Under the pieces are notes generated by a model. That model saw nothing but the letters and a program-made list of their open reading frames with translations. It did no database searches and was not told the DNA's origin. A program made the translations under genes and the position numbers. Positions 43,301 to 51,342 of a DNA stretch of 64,000 nucleotides are shown piece by piece; the stretch's first letter is position 1; each line of letters opens with the position of its first letter. This stretch comes from Capnocytophaga haemolytica (GTDB lineage: Bacteria > Bacteroidota > Bacteroidia > Flavobacteriales > Flavobacteriaceae). The DNA lies in assembly GCF_001553545.1 (NCBI RefSeq), contig NZ_CP014227.1:773501-837500 (forward strand). The letters are read 5' to 3'.

Positions 43301-44185
43301 CTATGAGAGGTCGTAGCCAAAGCGACGTAGCTGTCGGGTATTAGAGCGCCAGTCCTTATTTACCTTTACATATAGCTCAATGTGCACTTGCTTGCCGAAG
43401 AATTTTTCGAGGTCGGCACGTGCTTGTACACCTACTCTTTTCAGCGCTTCCCCTTTATGCCCTATGATAATGCCTTTTTGGCTCTCTCGCTCTACCATAA
43501 TCACTGATCGTATGTGCAGTATCTGCTCCGAATCAACAAAACTTTCGGTTTCCACTTCTACCGAATAAGGGATTTCCTTCTTGTAATTGAGCAGTATCTT
43601 TTCACGGATAATTTCATTGACGAAAAAGCGCTCGGGCTTATCGGTAATTTGGTCTTTTGGAAAGAATGCAGGTGAGGAGGGGAGTAGCTCAATAATACGA
43701 TTAAATACTACATCAGTTTGGAAGCCTGCTAAGGCTGAAATAGGGTACACCTCAGCGCGAGGTACCTTCTCTTTCCAGTAAGCCACTTGCGCTTCTAAGA
43801 TTTCTTGTGAAGAGGTATCTATCTTGTTGATAAGTAATAATACAGGTATTTGTAATCGGTTGATACGCTCAAAGAACACCTCATCCTTGAGTTCTTTTTC
43901 TCCTATTTCTACCATATAAATCAAGATATCAGCATCATCAAAAGCACTTTTTACAAAGTCCATCATCGACTCTTGCAATTGGTAAGAAGGCTTGATGATC
44001 CCTGGGGTATCTGAAAAAACAATCTGAAAATCATCTCCGCTAACAATCCCGAAAATACGATGGCGAGTAGTTTGCGCTTTTGAGGTGATGATGGATAGCT
44101 TTTCACCTACAAAGGCATTCATCAAAGTCGATTTTCCTACATTAGGATTGCCGATGATATTTACAAATCCTGCTTTATGTGTCAT
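43301..44185 (-). CDS. era: GTPase Era
   Basis: 294 residues. G1 GNPNVGKST, G3 DTPG, G4 NKID are intact, followed by a C-terminal KH domain (GIIIGHKGEALKRVGVQARADL). Binds the 3' end of 16S rRNA in 30S assembly. Convergent with dnaE, stops only 2 bp apart. Its -7 box is TATCTTTG at 44216-44223 (minus). Confidence 0.97.
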   Translation of the reverse strand: MTHKAGFVNIIGNPNVGKSTLMNAFVGEKLSIITSKAQTTRHRIFGIVSGDDFQIVFSDTPGIIKPSYQLQESMMDFVKSAFDDADILIYMVEIGEKELKDEVFFERINRLQIPVLLLINKIDTSSQEILEAQVAYWKEKVPRAEVYPISALAGFQTDVVFNRIIELLPSSPAFFPKDQITDKPERFFVNEIIREKILLNYKKEIPYSVEVETESFVDSEQILHIRSVIMVERESQKGIIIGHKGEALKRVGVQARADLEKFFGKQVHIELYVKVNKDWRSNTRQLRRFGYDLS

Positions 44186-44215
44186 AGCTTTTTAAGTTAT
44201 TTTTTGTTAATGGGG

Positions 44216-44223
44216 CAAAGATA
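44216..44223 (-). promoter_or_regulatory. -7 box of era
   Basis: TATCTTTG on the minus strand, 31 bp upstream of the era start. Confidence 0.6.
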
Positions 44224-44425
44224 GATATTTATTTTTCAAGTAGGCTGTTAAAGATTGTTAATTTTGATAAAATCCTCATTTACCACTGATAATTAGCTGT
44301 TTACAAACGAAATAAAATAATATTTTGCACTCAGAAACAACTTTTTAATGAGGGGAGATTTAGGAGTGGAAAGATTTTTTTTATAAATTTTTACACTTTT
44401 TGATACGCCGTATGATTATAATTAT

Positions 44426-44433
44426 TATCTTTG
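44426..44433 (+). promoter_or_regulatory. -7 box of the ybbR-coaE operon
   Basis: TATCTTTG, 20 bp upstream of the start codon; divergent from the era promoter. The region between the two holds only AT-rich DNA. Confidence 0.6.
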
Positions 44434-44452
44434 TGAAAAATTTAACACTCAG

Positions 44453-45400
44453 ATGAGCACTACAAAAAGCAAGATAGGGTCTTTCGGCGGCAATAGGCAT
44501 ACGCTTACCTTTGTGGTGTGCTTGTGTGTTTCGATATTCTTATGGGCATTGCTCAAGCTCTCAAAGGATGTGTTTCGAGAAGTATCAGTAGGGGTGCGTA
44601 TTACCAATGTGCCAACCGATAAGTTTGTATCACCCTTGCAAAAGAATAGTATGAAGATTTTAGTAGAAGGCAATGGACTTTCACTCCTGCGCCTTTATGC
44701 TGAAAACCCTTCTCTGACCATCGATTTTAATGATTTGCAGCCCTTGGGTGACGACCGTTATAGGCTTTCGAAAACCAGCCGTGAAAAACTCAGTAATTCA
44801 TATCTATCGCGTTTTAGGATACGCAATACCATTTCGGATACACTGCTGGTAAAGCTCGAAAAAAAGTACACACGCAAAGTGCCTGTGTTAGTGCATCTGA
44901 ATGTTAATTTTCAGCGAGAATACCAGCTAACTGAGCTCAAGGTGCAGCCTGATTCGATAAGCGTTTCCGGTATAAAGTCAGCGATGGATACCTTGCAGAA
45001 GATTGATGTGTACATAAAGAAAAAACGGGAGGTGAAAAGTAATTTCACTGAGATATACAAACCCAAGAATACTGACTTTGTCAGTTACGGAGCGAATCGG
45101 ATCCGTATCGAAGGGATAGTGGACAAAGTTAGCGAGCGAGTGATAAGAGTGCCTGTGGAACTGCATAACGTACCTGAAGGATGTCAGATAAAAATCTTCC
45201 CGACCGAAGTCCCTGTTTTATGCACGGGTGATTTAAACCTGCTTAAGGGCTTGCGTACGGAAGATATACACGTGGTGGCCGACTTTGATCAGTGGCAAGA
45301 AAAAAGTACACTGCCTTTGAGTCTTACCACCCCAAAGAAACGTATTAAACTGCGTTTTCTCAACGAAAAGAGTGTTGATTTTCTAATGAAGAGGCAATGA
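44453..45400 (+). CDS. YbbR-like domain protein
   Basis: 315 residues: one N-terminal membrane helix (TFVVCLCVSIFLWALLKL) and an extracytoplasmic part made of YbbR-type beta repeats (VPVLVHLNVNFQREYQLTEL, RVIRVPVELHNVPEG). In Firmicutes YbbR/CdaR regulates the c-di-AMP cyclase; in Bacteroidota the role is less clear. Its stop overlaps the coaE start by 4 bp. Confidence 0.82.
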   Translation: MSTTKSKIGSFGGNRHTLTFVVCLCVSIFLWALLKLSKDVFREVSVGVRITNVPTDKFVSPLQKNSMKILVEGNGLSLLRLYAENPSLTIDFNDLQPLGDDRYRLSKTSREKLSNSYLSRFRIRNTISDTLLVKLEKKYTRKVPVLVHLNVNFQREYQLTELKVQPDSISVSGIKSAMDTLQKIDVYIKKKREVKSNFTEIYKPKNTDFVSYGANRIRIEGIVDKVSERVIRVPVELHNVPEGCQIKIFPTEVPVLCTGDLNLLKGLRTEDIHVVADFDQWQEKSTLPLSLTTPKKRIKLRFLNEKSVDFLMKRQ

Positions 45401-45993
45401 TAGTAGTAGGTCTGACAGGTGGCATTGGCAGTGGCAAGAGCTTAGTGGCAAAGATGTTTTCCTCTCTGGGGATTGCGATCTACGACTCTGATACTCAGGC
45501 TAAGCATATTATAGCTACCAACCCTCAGGTAAAGCAAGCTATTAAGGTGCTTTTAGGTGAGGAGGCTTATGTAGATGGAGTTTACAATCGCACTTATGTG
45601 GCGAGTATAGTGTTTGCTGATACAGAGAAATTGGCACAGCTCAATAATATTGTACACCCTGCGTTGGCACTCCATTTTATGCAGTGGAAGGAAAAGCAGC
45701 AATCACCTTATGTGATTAAAGAGGCTGCTATTTTATTTGAAAGTGGTGCCTATAAGCACTGTGATTATATTATCACCGTTACAGCCCCTGAAAAGCTACG
45801 TATAGCACGAGTGATGAAACGCGACAATATAAATGAAGCTCAGGTGGTTGAAAGGATGAAACAGCAGTGGACAGACGCTGAGCGCATTGCTTTATCCGAT
45901 GCAGTAATTGAGAATATTGATATAGATAAAACGCTAAAAGAGGTACAAAAATTGCATACTCAATTACTCGAAAACATAGAAAAAGGGCGTTAG
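45397..45993 (+). CDS. coaE: Dephospho-CoA kinase
   Basis: 198 residues. P-loop GLTGGIGSGKS at the N-terminus, and the DSDTQAKHII and VIKEAAILFESGAYK blocks of CoaE. Last step of CoA synthesis. Translationally coupled to the YbbR gene (ATGA overlap). Confidence 0.96.
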   Translation: MIVVGLTGGIGSGKSLVAKMFSSLGIAIYDSDTQAKHIIATNPQVKQAIKVLLGEEAYVDGVYNRTYVASIVFADTEKLAQLNNIVHPALALHFMQWKEKQQSPYVIKEAAILFESGAYKHCDYIITVTAPEKLRIARVMKRDNINEAQVVERMKQQWTDAERIALSDAVIENIDIDKTLKEVQKLHTQLLENIEKGR

Positions 45994-46053
45994 CGTAGAG
46001 AAGTAAAAGTGTTAAAATAGTGTTAAAATTTTAGAGTGTATTTATTTTTATTG

Positions 46054-46061
46054 TAGTTTTG
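46054..46061 (+). promoter_or_regulatory. -7 box at the start of the sensor kinase gene
   Basis: TAGTTTTG ends only 4 bp before the ATG at 46066, so transcription from it would give a leaderless or nearly leaderless mRNA. Confidence 0.45.
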
Positions 46062-46065
46062 TGCA

Positions 46066-47658
46066 ATGAGTAGACGCCTTTACATATTGATTATCATCCT
46101 GATGAGCCTCTCATTAGTGGGAATTATTGCCATCCAAGGCTATTGGATTAAGTCAGCAGTAGATGATCGTGAAGAGGCTTTTACCTATTCAGTACAACAA
46201 GTTCTCAGCAATATTGCAAGGCAGGTAGAGCAGAATGAAATAGATAGATATGTGGCTAAAATCATCACCTTGCGCAGGCAAGATAGCACCTTCACAATGA
46301 AGAGAGAGAAGGAACGCAGCTATAGTGATGGAGATAATCCGCAAAAAGGAGCTGTAGCCTATGAGCACGGAGTGCTTGAAGAGGATTACGCTCTGCCAAT
46401 GAGTCGCAGTGCTCCAATGCAGACAGGCTTGATGCACCTGACGGATTCAGTAGCTATCAAGGAGTATATCACTCCTGAAAAGAGGCGTAACTTTACCACA
46501 GGGAAGGATTTAGAAAAGCCCTCAATAGCAACAATGCGCGCTTATGAGGAGTTAGGTAGAATGCCTGATATCGAACGCCTGATGATTGAGGAATCGTTTA
46601 AAGGAATCATCCAACGGCAATCAATTAGAGAGCGAGTGCTTACCAAGGAGTTGGAGCAGCTGATTGATAAAAAGCTCAAAAAGCGAGGGCTGGATCTGCG
46701 CTTTGAGTTTGCTATCTACAATAGAAATATCCTTTCGGGGGTGCACTCAAAGTATTTTGATGCCAAAGGAGTAAAGGAATATCGCACCTTGCTCTTCGCC
46801 AATAATTCAATGGGGAACTCAGTGTACGAACTGGCATTGGTATTTCCTCAGCGTGAACATTACATCCTTTCCTCAGTGATAGGGATCGCTTCACTCTCAA
46901 TGGTGTTTATGCTGATCATTGTAGGGGTATTTGTCGTAACCATACTGCAATTGGTCAACCAGCGACGCATATCGGAAATCAAAACTGATTTCATCAATAA
47001 TATGACGCACGAGTTCAAAACACCTATTGCGACGATGAACTTGGTCACAGACGCTATCAAAAACCCAGTAACGCTACATAATCCTGATAAAATACTTGAT
47101 TATGTGAAGTTACTCAAAGATGAAATCAAGAGGATGCACTCGCAGGTTGAGAACATACTGCAAGTGTCACGCCTTGAAAAAGGAGAACTCAATATAGAGA
47201 AAGAACCTCTTGATGCACACGATCTATTGGTAAGGGCTATTTCGCACTTGCAAGTGATGCTTGAGGAGCGAAAAGGCGTAATACGTACACACTTCTTAGC
47301 AGAAAACAGTGATGTATCAGCCAATGAGTCGCACCTCACCAATGTATTTATCAATGTGATTGAGAATGCGATAAAGTACTCACCGAAGCCTCCTATTATA
47401 GACGTGTATACTGAGAATGTAAAAAATAAGATACTCATACGTATTAAAGATAGAGGGCAAGGGATGAGCAGACAGGCAATGAAGCAGATATTCACAAAGT
47501 TCTATCGAGAGCATACAGGCGACCTACACAATGTAAAAGGACACGGATTGGGGCTTGCCTACGTGAAGAGTATAGTGCAGTACCATCAAGGGACGATTAG
47601 TGTGGAGAGTGAGAAAGGTAAAGGGAGTACCTTTTTTATAAAACTTCCTGTTATATAA
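46066..47658 (+). CDS. Sensor histidine kinase (RprX-like)
   Basis: 530 residues: N-terminal TM (ILIIILMSLSLVGIIAI), a large periplasmic sensor region (about 30-260), TM2 (SSVIGIASLSMVFMLIIVGVFVV), then the H-box INNMTHEFKTPIATMN, an N-box VIENAIKYS and GHGLGLAYVKSI. It pairs with the OmpR-type regulator 41 bp downstream. The layout matches the RprXY pair of Bacteroides. Confidence 0.93.
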   Translation: MSRRLYILIIILMSLSLVGIIAIQGYWIKSAVDDREEAFTYSVQQVLSNIARQVEQNEIDRYVAKIITLRRQDSTFTMKREKERSYSDGDNPQKGAVAYEHGVLEEDYALPMSRSAPMQTGLMHLTDSVAIKEYITPEKRRNFTTGKDLEKPSIATMRAYEELGRMPDIERLMIEESFKGIIQRQSIRERVLTKELEQLIDKKLKKRGLDLRFEFAIYNRNILSGVHSKYFDAKGVKEYRTLLFANNSMGNSVYELALVFPQREHYILSSVIGIASLSMVFMLIIVGVFVVTILQLVNQRRISEIKTDFINNMTHEFKTPIATMNLVTDAIKNPVTLHNPDKILDYVKLLKDEIKRMHSQVENILQVSRLEKGELNIEKEPLDAHDLLVRAISHLQVMLEERKGVIRTHFLAENSDVSANESHLTNVFINVIENAIKYSPKPPIIDVYTENVKNKILIRIKDRGQGMSRQAMKQIFTKFYREHTGDLHNVKGHGLGLAYVKSIVQYHQGTISVESEKGKGSTFFIKLPVI

Positions 47659-47699
47659 GAATGAGTAACTAAAAAATAATCAACATAAAAAATTAAAAG

Positions 47700-48446
47700 A
47701 TGAATAATTACGACACCAACTACGGCAATTATGGGCAAAAGCCCGAAGAGATGAATCGCATCCTTTTAGTGGAAGATGACCCTAATTTTGGAACCGTACT
47801 CAAGGACTATTTAGTGATGAGTGGCTTCGATGTCGCTTTAGCTAAAAACGGTATGGAGGGCTTTGATAGGTTCAGAAAAGAAGAATTTGATATGTGCATT
47901 CTCGACGTGATGATGCCTTACAAAGACGGGTTTACCCTCGCTCGGGAAATTCGTGAGAAGAACGAGAAAATACCTATCATTTTCCTTACTGCTCGTACAA
48001 TGCGTGAGGATGTGATCAAAGGTTATAGGTCAGGAGGCGATGACTACCTTAATAAACCCTTCGACTCTGAAATCCTACTAATGAAGATTCGCTCAATGCT
48101 TCAACGCAAGAATATTGAAACTCTTGTTGATAACAAGCAATATGAGTTTGAGATAGGTGATTTTTTCCTCAATACAAAGCTCCGTACTTTGAAATACAAG
48201 AACGATGAGGCTATCAAGCTATCTCCTAAGGAAAATGAGCTTTTGCGTCTCTTAGCTATCCATACCGAAGATTTTATGCCTCGCGAATTAGCACTTTCTA
48301 AAATATGGAAGGATGATAACTACTTTACTTCCAGAAGTATGGACGTGTATATTGCCAAATTGCGCAAATATCTCAGGAAGGATGAACGCGTAGAAATACT
48401 CAATATCCACGGTGAAGGATTTAGGCTTGTAGCTAACCGTTCCTAA
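47700..48446 (+). CDS. OmpR-family response regulator (RprY-like)
   Basis: 248 residues. Receiver with EDD, Asp of ILDVMMPYKDGF and KPFDSEIL, then a winged-helix C-terminal domain (SPKENELLRLLAIHTEDF, SRSMDVYIAKLRKYL). The first 18 residues (Tyr/Asn/Gly-rich) precede the usual start MNRILLVEDDPNFG and could be a genuine extension or a misplaced start. Cognate of the upstream kinase. Confidence 0.93.
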   Translation: MNNYDTNYGNYGQKPEEMNRILLVEDDPNFGTVLKDYLVMSGFDVALAKNGMEGFDRFRKEEFDMCILDVMMPYKDGFTLAREIREKNEKIPIIFLTARTMREDVIKGYRSGGDDYLNKPFDSEILLMKIRSMLQRKNIETLVDNKQYEFEIGDFFLNTKLRTLKYKNDEAIKLSPKENELLRLLAIHTEDFMPRELALSKIWKDDNYFTSRSMDVYIAKLRKYLRKDERVEILNIHGEGFRLVANRS

Positions 48447-48555
48447 GAGAGAAATAAGCTTTTCCAAGTGTATTAACTCAGTGTGCTTTCCTTGCAAAAG
48501 AAGAGCACCAGTTTGCCCGTACACTAATAAATAATATCTAAATGGAGCATATTGT

Positions 48556-49473
48556 ATGGTACTTTTAAAGAATAAGTTTATCATTGGGCTGGGGTTGACT
48601 TTGCTTTTACTCAGCTGTAAGAACCCAACAAGCACTACACCAACCGTAGCTACCCCTACTACTGAGCCTATTGCTAAGGAGAAGGTATTGTATTCAAACC
48701 TTGGGGATATACTCAGTCAGGCACAGGTAAAGCGCGCCTTAATGACTGCTGGCATTGCCCCTGATATTGCAGATCGCTTTTTAGAAGATGTAGACCTTTT
48801 TAATAGTAGTGTAGGCAATAAAGGGCTTGTGAGGGAAGGGTTTATCCCTATTGAGGACAGAAGCACTGACTATAATGTTGAAACAATACAAACGCTTTGG
48901 GAAACAAAGCACCCTGAATTTGTGGGCTACAACTGTCGCCTTACTGCCTTTGGCTTGATGAAGGACATCTTTGTGGTGGATTGCCCTGTGAAAGGCAATA
49001 CGGAGTATCTTTTCTTGGATAGCCTTTCTATTGCTCAATCGCCGAAGAAGATGCTGCCGCACGATGAGGAGAAGTTCTTTAACCTGTTTGCAGCTGTGCC
49101 TACCGATGCCACTAAGGATGTGCAGGTACACCTCAACAAGTTGCAACAGCAGTGGCGCGATAGGGGTATCGACTTTATGAGGGCAGAGGCAAAGCTCATT
49201 TCGGTGGTGTTCCACTCTCAGATAAGCCCTAAGGAAAACGAGCTCTTTATAGGGCACGTAGGGGTGTTGGTGCCCTATGAAAGAAAACTGTTATTCATTG
49301 AGAAGCTCGCCTTTCAGCAGCCCTATCAGGCACTTATCTTTAAAGATAGGAAAGCTCTTTCGGACTACTTGATGAATACTTACGATGTCGATTTTAATCA
49401 GCCCACAGCACGACCTTTTATCCTTGAGAACGACCAGCTGATGGAAGTAGAACCCCTTGAACCAGCGTTATAG
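48556..49473 (+). CDS. DUF4300 family lipoprotein
   Basis: 305 residues. Lipobox LLSC at about residues 18-21, then a Thr/Pro-rich linker. The body carries the DUF4300 pattern: VLYSNLGDI, VDLFNSSVG, FVGYNCRLTAFGLM, and a C-terminal HVGVLVPYERKLLFIEKLAFQQPYQ-type segment (given by its ends). Surface or periplasmic lipoprotein; the function of the family is unknown. Confidence 0.8.
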   Translation: MVLLKNKFIIGLGLTLLLLSCKNPTSTTPTVATPTTEPIAKEKVLYSNLGDILSQAQVKRALMTAGIAPDIADRFLEDVDLFNSSVGNKGLVREGFIPIEDRSTDYNVETIQTLWETKHPEFVGYNCRLTAFGLMKDIFVVDCPVKGNTEYLFLDSLSIAQSPKKMLPHDEEKFFNLFAAVPTDATKDVQVHLNKLQQQWRDRGIDFMRAEAKLISVVFHSQISPKENELFIGHVGVLVPYERKLLFIEKLAFQQPYQALIFKDRKALSDYLMNTYDVDFNQPTARPFILENDQLMEVEPLEPAL

Positions 49474-49478
49474 GTGCG

Positions 49479-50300
49479 TTACATCTTTAAAGTAGCCACT
49501 ACGGGCAGGTGATCGGAAGGGTACAGTCCGTCGATCTTCTTATCGATGATGTCGAAGTGAGTTGCTTTTATCTTCCCTTTTATAAAGATATAATCAATAG
49601 CCCCTCTTAGGGGCTCATTTATTTTAAAGGCATTGAAGGTGCCCTTGTGTTTCAACTCCTCAGTGGCTATTTGGCGTGTGTTGTGCATCTTGCGAGCGAT
49701 CAGTGCTATGGCGGGGTTGTCGGGGGTCATATTCAGGTCGCCCATTACAATCACAGGGGCATTTTTAGCGATTTCTTTTATCTTCTTGAGGATGAGGTGG
49801 GCACTTTCTCTTTGTGCTACCACTCCTTCGTGGTCGAAGTGCATATTGAAGGCAAACAGTGTCTTGCCCTGATAGCGCAGTTTAGCCCACGAACAAATGC
49901 GATTGCAGCATTTAGCATCCCAGCCTTTGGAGGGTTCCTCAGGGGTTTCTGAGAACCAAAAGTTACCACTATCGAGCAGGTCGAAGTGGTCTTTACGTAT
50001 GAAGAGCGCAGCGTATTCGCCTGCCATATCGCCGTCGTCGCGCCCTACCCCAATGCGATAGTAGTTGGGAAAGTGAAGCTCGATATCCTGCACTTGGTTG
50101 TGTAGGGCTTCTTGCACCCCGAGTATGTCAGGAGCCTGTTCTGCCATAATGGTAAGAGCCTTCTCCCTTCGATTGCCCTCCGTCCACGAATCGATGCCGT
50201 CACCTGGGTTGTCATAGCGGATGTTGTAGGTCATCACTTTTAGCTCTTGTGCAGAGCATATTGCTGATAATAAACTACATAAGAGTATCAACTTTTTCAT
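49479..50300 (-). CDS. Secreted endonuclease/exonuclease/phosphatase family protein
   Basis: 273 residues from MKKLILLCSLLSAICSAQ; the open frame extends 26 codons upstream, but the -7 box TACCTTTG at 50327-50334 lies inside that extension, so the internal ATG is the start. Signal peptide, then the EEP metal-dependent fold: MTYNIRYDNPGDG, LGVQEAL, VIVMGDLNMTPDN, and the final SDHLPVVATL. Substrates in this superfamily include nucleic acids, inositol phosphates and sphingomyelin; not resolved here. Confidence 0.88.
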   Translation of the reverse strand: MKKLILLCSLLSAICSAQELKVMTYNIRYDNPGDGIDSWTEGNRREKALTIMAEQAPDILGVQEALHNQVQDIELHFPNYYRIGVGRDDGDMAGEYAALFIRKDHFDLLDSGNFWFSETPEEPSKGWDAKCCNRICSWAKLRYQGKTLFAFNMHFDHEGVVAQRESAHLILKKIKEIAKNAPVIVMGDLNMTPDNPAIALIARKMHNTRQIATEELKHKGTFNAFKINEPLRGAIDYIFIKGKIKATHFDIIDKKIDGLYPSDHLPVVATLKM

Positions 50301-50326
50301 TGCTTTATTTGATTTGATTGATGTGG

Positions 50327-50334
50327 CAAAGGTA
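50327..50334 (-). promoter_or_regulatory. -7 box of the EEP protein gene
   Basis: TACCTTTG on the minus strand; it fixes the start of the gene at 50300. Confidence 0.6.
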
Positions 50335-50365
50335 GGTAATTTTTTTGAGAAAAGTGTATTAAAAC

Positions 50366-50395
50366 TTGTAGATTTCAAAAATGTCCGTATCTTTG
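50366..50395 (+). promoter_or_regulatory. Promoter of the toxin-antitoxin pair
   Basis: TTG at 50366-50368, 19-bp spacer, TATCTTTG at 50388-50395. It lies inside the upstream extension of the antitoxin frame and so fixes its start at 50414. Confidence 0.75.
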
Positions 50396-50413
50396 CCTAA
50401 AATTTATCGCTAT

Positions 50414-50608
50414 ATGAACCAAGATAATACAACCATAGAGGAGCCTATTGTGGCATACGAAGGTGCTAAGGAGTTTACAGAGGCAGAACGGCAAGAGATT
50501 TTAAGGCGTGCTGCTAATGTTGATTTTGATAAACTTTATTCACTTGAAGAAGCAAGAGAAATTCGCAATGAAATACTCAGTAAATTGGAAAGACGTCGCA
50601 CTTGTTGA
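50414..50608 (+). CDS. Antitoxin-like small acidic protein
   Basis: 64 residues (MNQDNTTIEEPIVAYEGAKE...). Acidic, helical, no recognised DNA-binding motif in the first part; the C-terminal helix EEAREIRNEILSKLERRR resembles the toxin-wrapping segment of many type II antitoxins. The toxin gene overlaps its 3' end by 41 bp. Role inferred from context. Confidence 0.7.
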   Translation: MNQDNTTIEEPIVAYEGAKEFTEAERQEILRRAANVDFDKLYSLEEAREIRNEILSKLERRRTC

Positions 50609-50879
50609 TTATGGTGATGTAGTTTCATTTCTTATGACAACTGATTGTCCGTGGTCTTTCATAGACAAGCTTGAGCAAGAAACTAAATACACAGAAAGTT
50701 TATTACAAGACTTTCCTTATATAGGAGCACCTATATTTACAGACATACACAAGATTAATGTGCTGGAAGGTTATTCTATAATTTACAAGGTTGATGAGGT
50801 TAATCAATCTATTTTTATTCTCTGTTTTTGGGATAGTCGCAGAGACGAAAGGCGACTGCTACAACGCTTAAAAATTTAA
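50568..50879 (+). CDS. ParE/RelE-like toxin
   Basis: 103 residues from MKYSVNWKDVALVDYGD, which overlaps the antitoxin. The ParE/RelE fold is suggested by DKLEQETKYTESLLQDFPYIGAP, the IIYKV strand and the C-terminal FWDSRRDERRLLQRL (Arg-rich). It could be a ribosome-dependent RNase or a gyrase poison; the sequence does not discriminate. A terminator follows 5 bp after the stop. Confidence 0.8.
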   Translation: MKYSVNWKDVALVDYGDVVSFLMTTDCPWSFIDKLEQETKYTESLLQDFPYIGAPIFTDIHKINVLEGYSIIYKVDEVNQSIFILCFWDSRRDERRLLQRLKI

Positions 50880-50883
50880 ATAG

Positions 50884-50918
50884 AACGCTTTATTTTTAAT
50901 AATAGAGCGTTTTTTTTA
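50884..50918 (+). terminator. Intrinsic terminator after the toxin gene
   Basis: AACGCT (50884-50889) pairs with AGCGTT (50906-50911), with additional AT pairing inside the loop, followed by eight T residues. Confidence 0.8.
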
Positions 50919-51016
50919 TTGCATAAAACTATTGATTTCCACTGTTTTACTATTATATCGTTACAAATAACACAAAATTATTCGTTGTACATTACACACT
51001 ATTCACTAAAAAGTAT

Positions 51017-51024
51017 TACTTTTG
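51017..51024 (+). promoter_or_regulatory. -7 box of the rtcB-prfH leader
   Basis: TACTTTTG fits TAnnTTTG; no good -33 match. Transcription would start about 51030 and cover the leader ORF and the attenuator. Confidence 0.5.
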
Positions 51025-51090
51025 CTGCCGAATAAAGACCACGTGTCTTATAGAGATTAATTGTTTAACTTTTTAATACATCGAAGAGAA

Positions 51091-51171
51091 ATGCTGATAG
51101 TAAACTTACAAAATAGAGCAAACGTGCCTTCTGAGAGGGCTCGGCTTCGGTGTGTGCTTATGAGAAAATAG
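51091..51171 (+). CDS. Candidate 26-codon leader peptide
   Basis: ATG at 51091, stop TAG at 51169-51171, preceded by a purine-rich gaagagaa. The peptide starts MLIVNLQNRAN and ends RARLRCVLMRK, with six Arg in 26. The hairpin gccttc-tga-gagggc (51126-51140) and the upstream arm of a possible antiterminator (51142-51151) lie inside the ORF. It is too short for normal gene calling. Its position ahead of a terminator and the RtcB/PrfH operon is the reason for calling it. Existence as a translated ORF is inference. Confidence 0.4.
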   Translation: MLIVNLQNRANVPSERARLRCVLMRK

Positions 51172-51241
51172 CTTTTAGCTTTTAGTCGTTAGCTTTTAGC
51201 TTTTAGATATAAGAACCGAAGTCGTACACTTCGGTTTTTTT
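51142..51241 (+). promoter_or_regulatory. Candidate transcription attenuator (terminator/antiterminator pair)
   Basis: Terminator: 9-bp perfect stem 51214-51222 with 51228-51236, loop cgtac, then a T-run to 51241. Competing pairing: CGGCTTCGGT (51142-51151, inside the leader ORF) with ACCGAAGTCG (51215-51224), 10 pairs with one G.U, which would destroy the terminator stem. The DNA between (51172-51210) is a stutter of tagctttta. The terminator lies about 100 bp before the first gene of the operon. Confidence 0.55.
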
Positions 51242-51342
51242 GTTGCTTCACTTCAAGGGGTTAGTGGTTGGTGATAGGTGATAGGATAACAAGGAACAGG
51301 AGTCGTTCTAATGGTTAATGGATCACAAACCACTGCCTGAAA

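Noticed and set aside
50508..50567. Longer N-terminus for the ParE/RelE-like toxin
   Set aside because: The extra 20 codons overlap the middle of the antitoxin gene and give a non-family sequence; MKYSVNWKD is the natural start.
51091..51171. tRNA-like or tmRNA structure
   Set aside because: The hairpins do not form a cloverleaf and no tag-peptide or acceptor end is seen; a leader ORF with attenuator explains the layout better.
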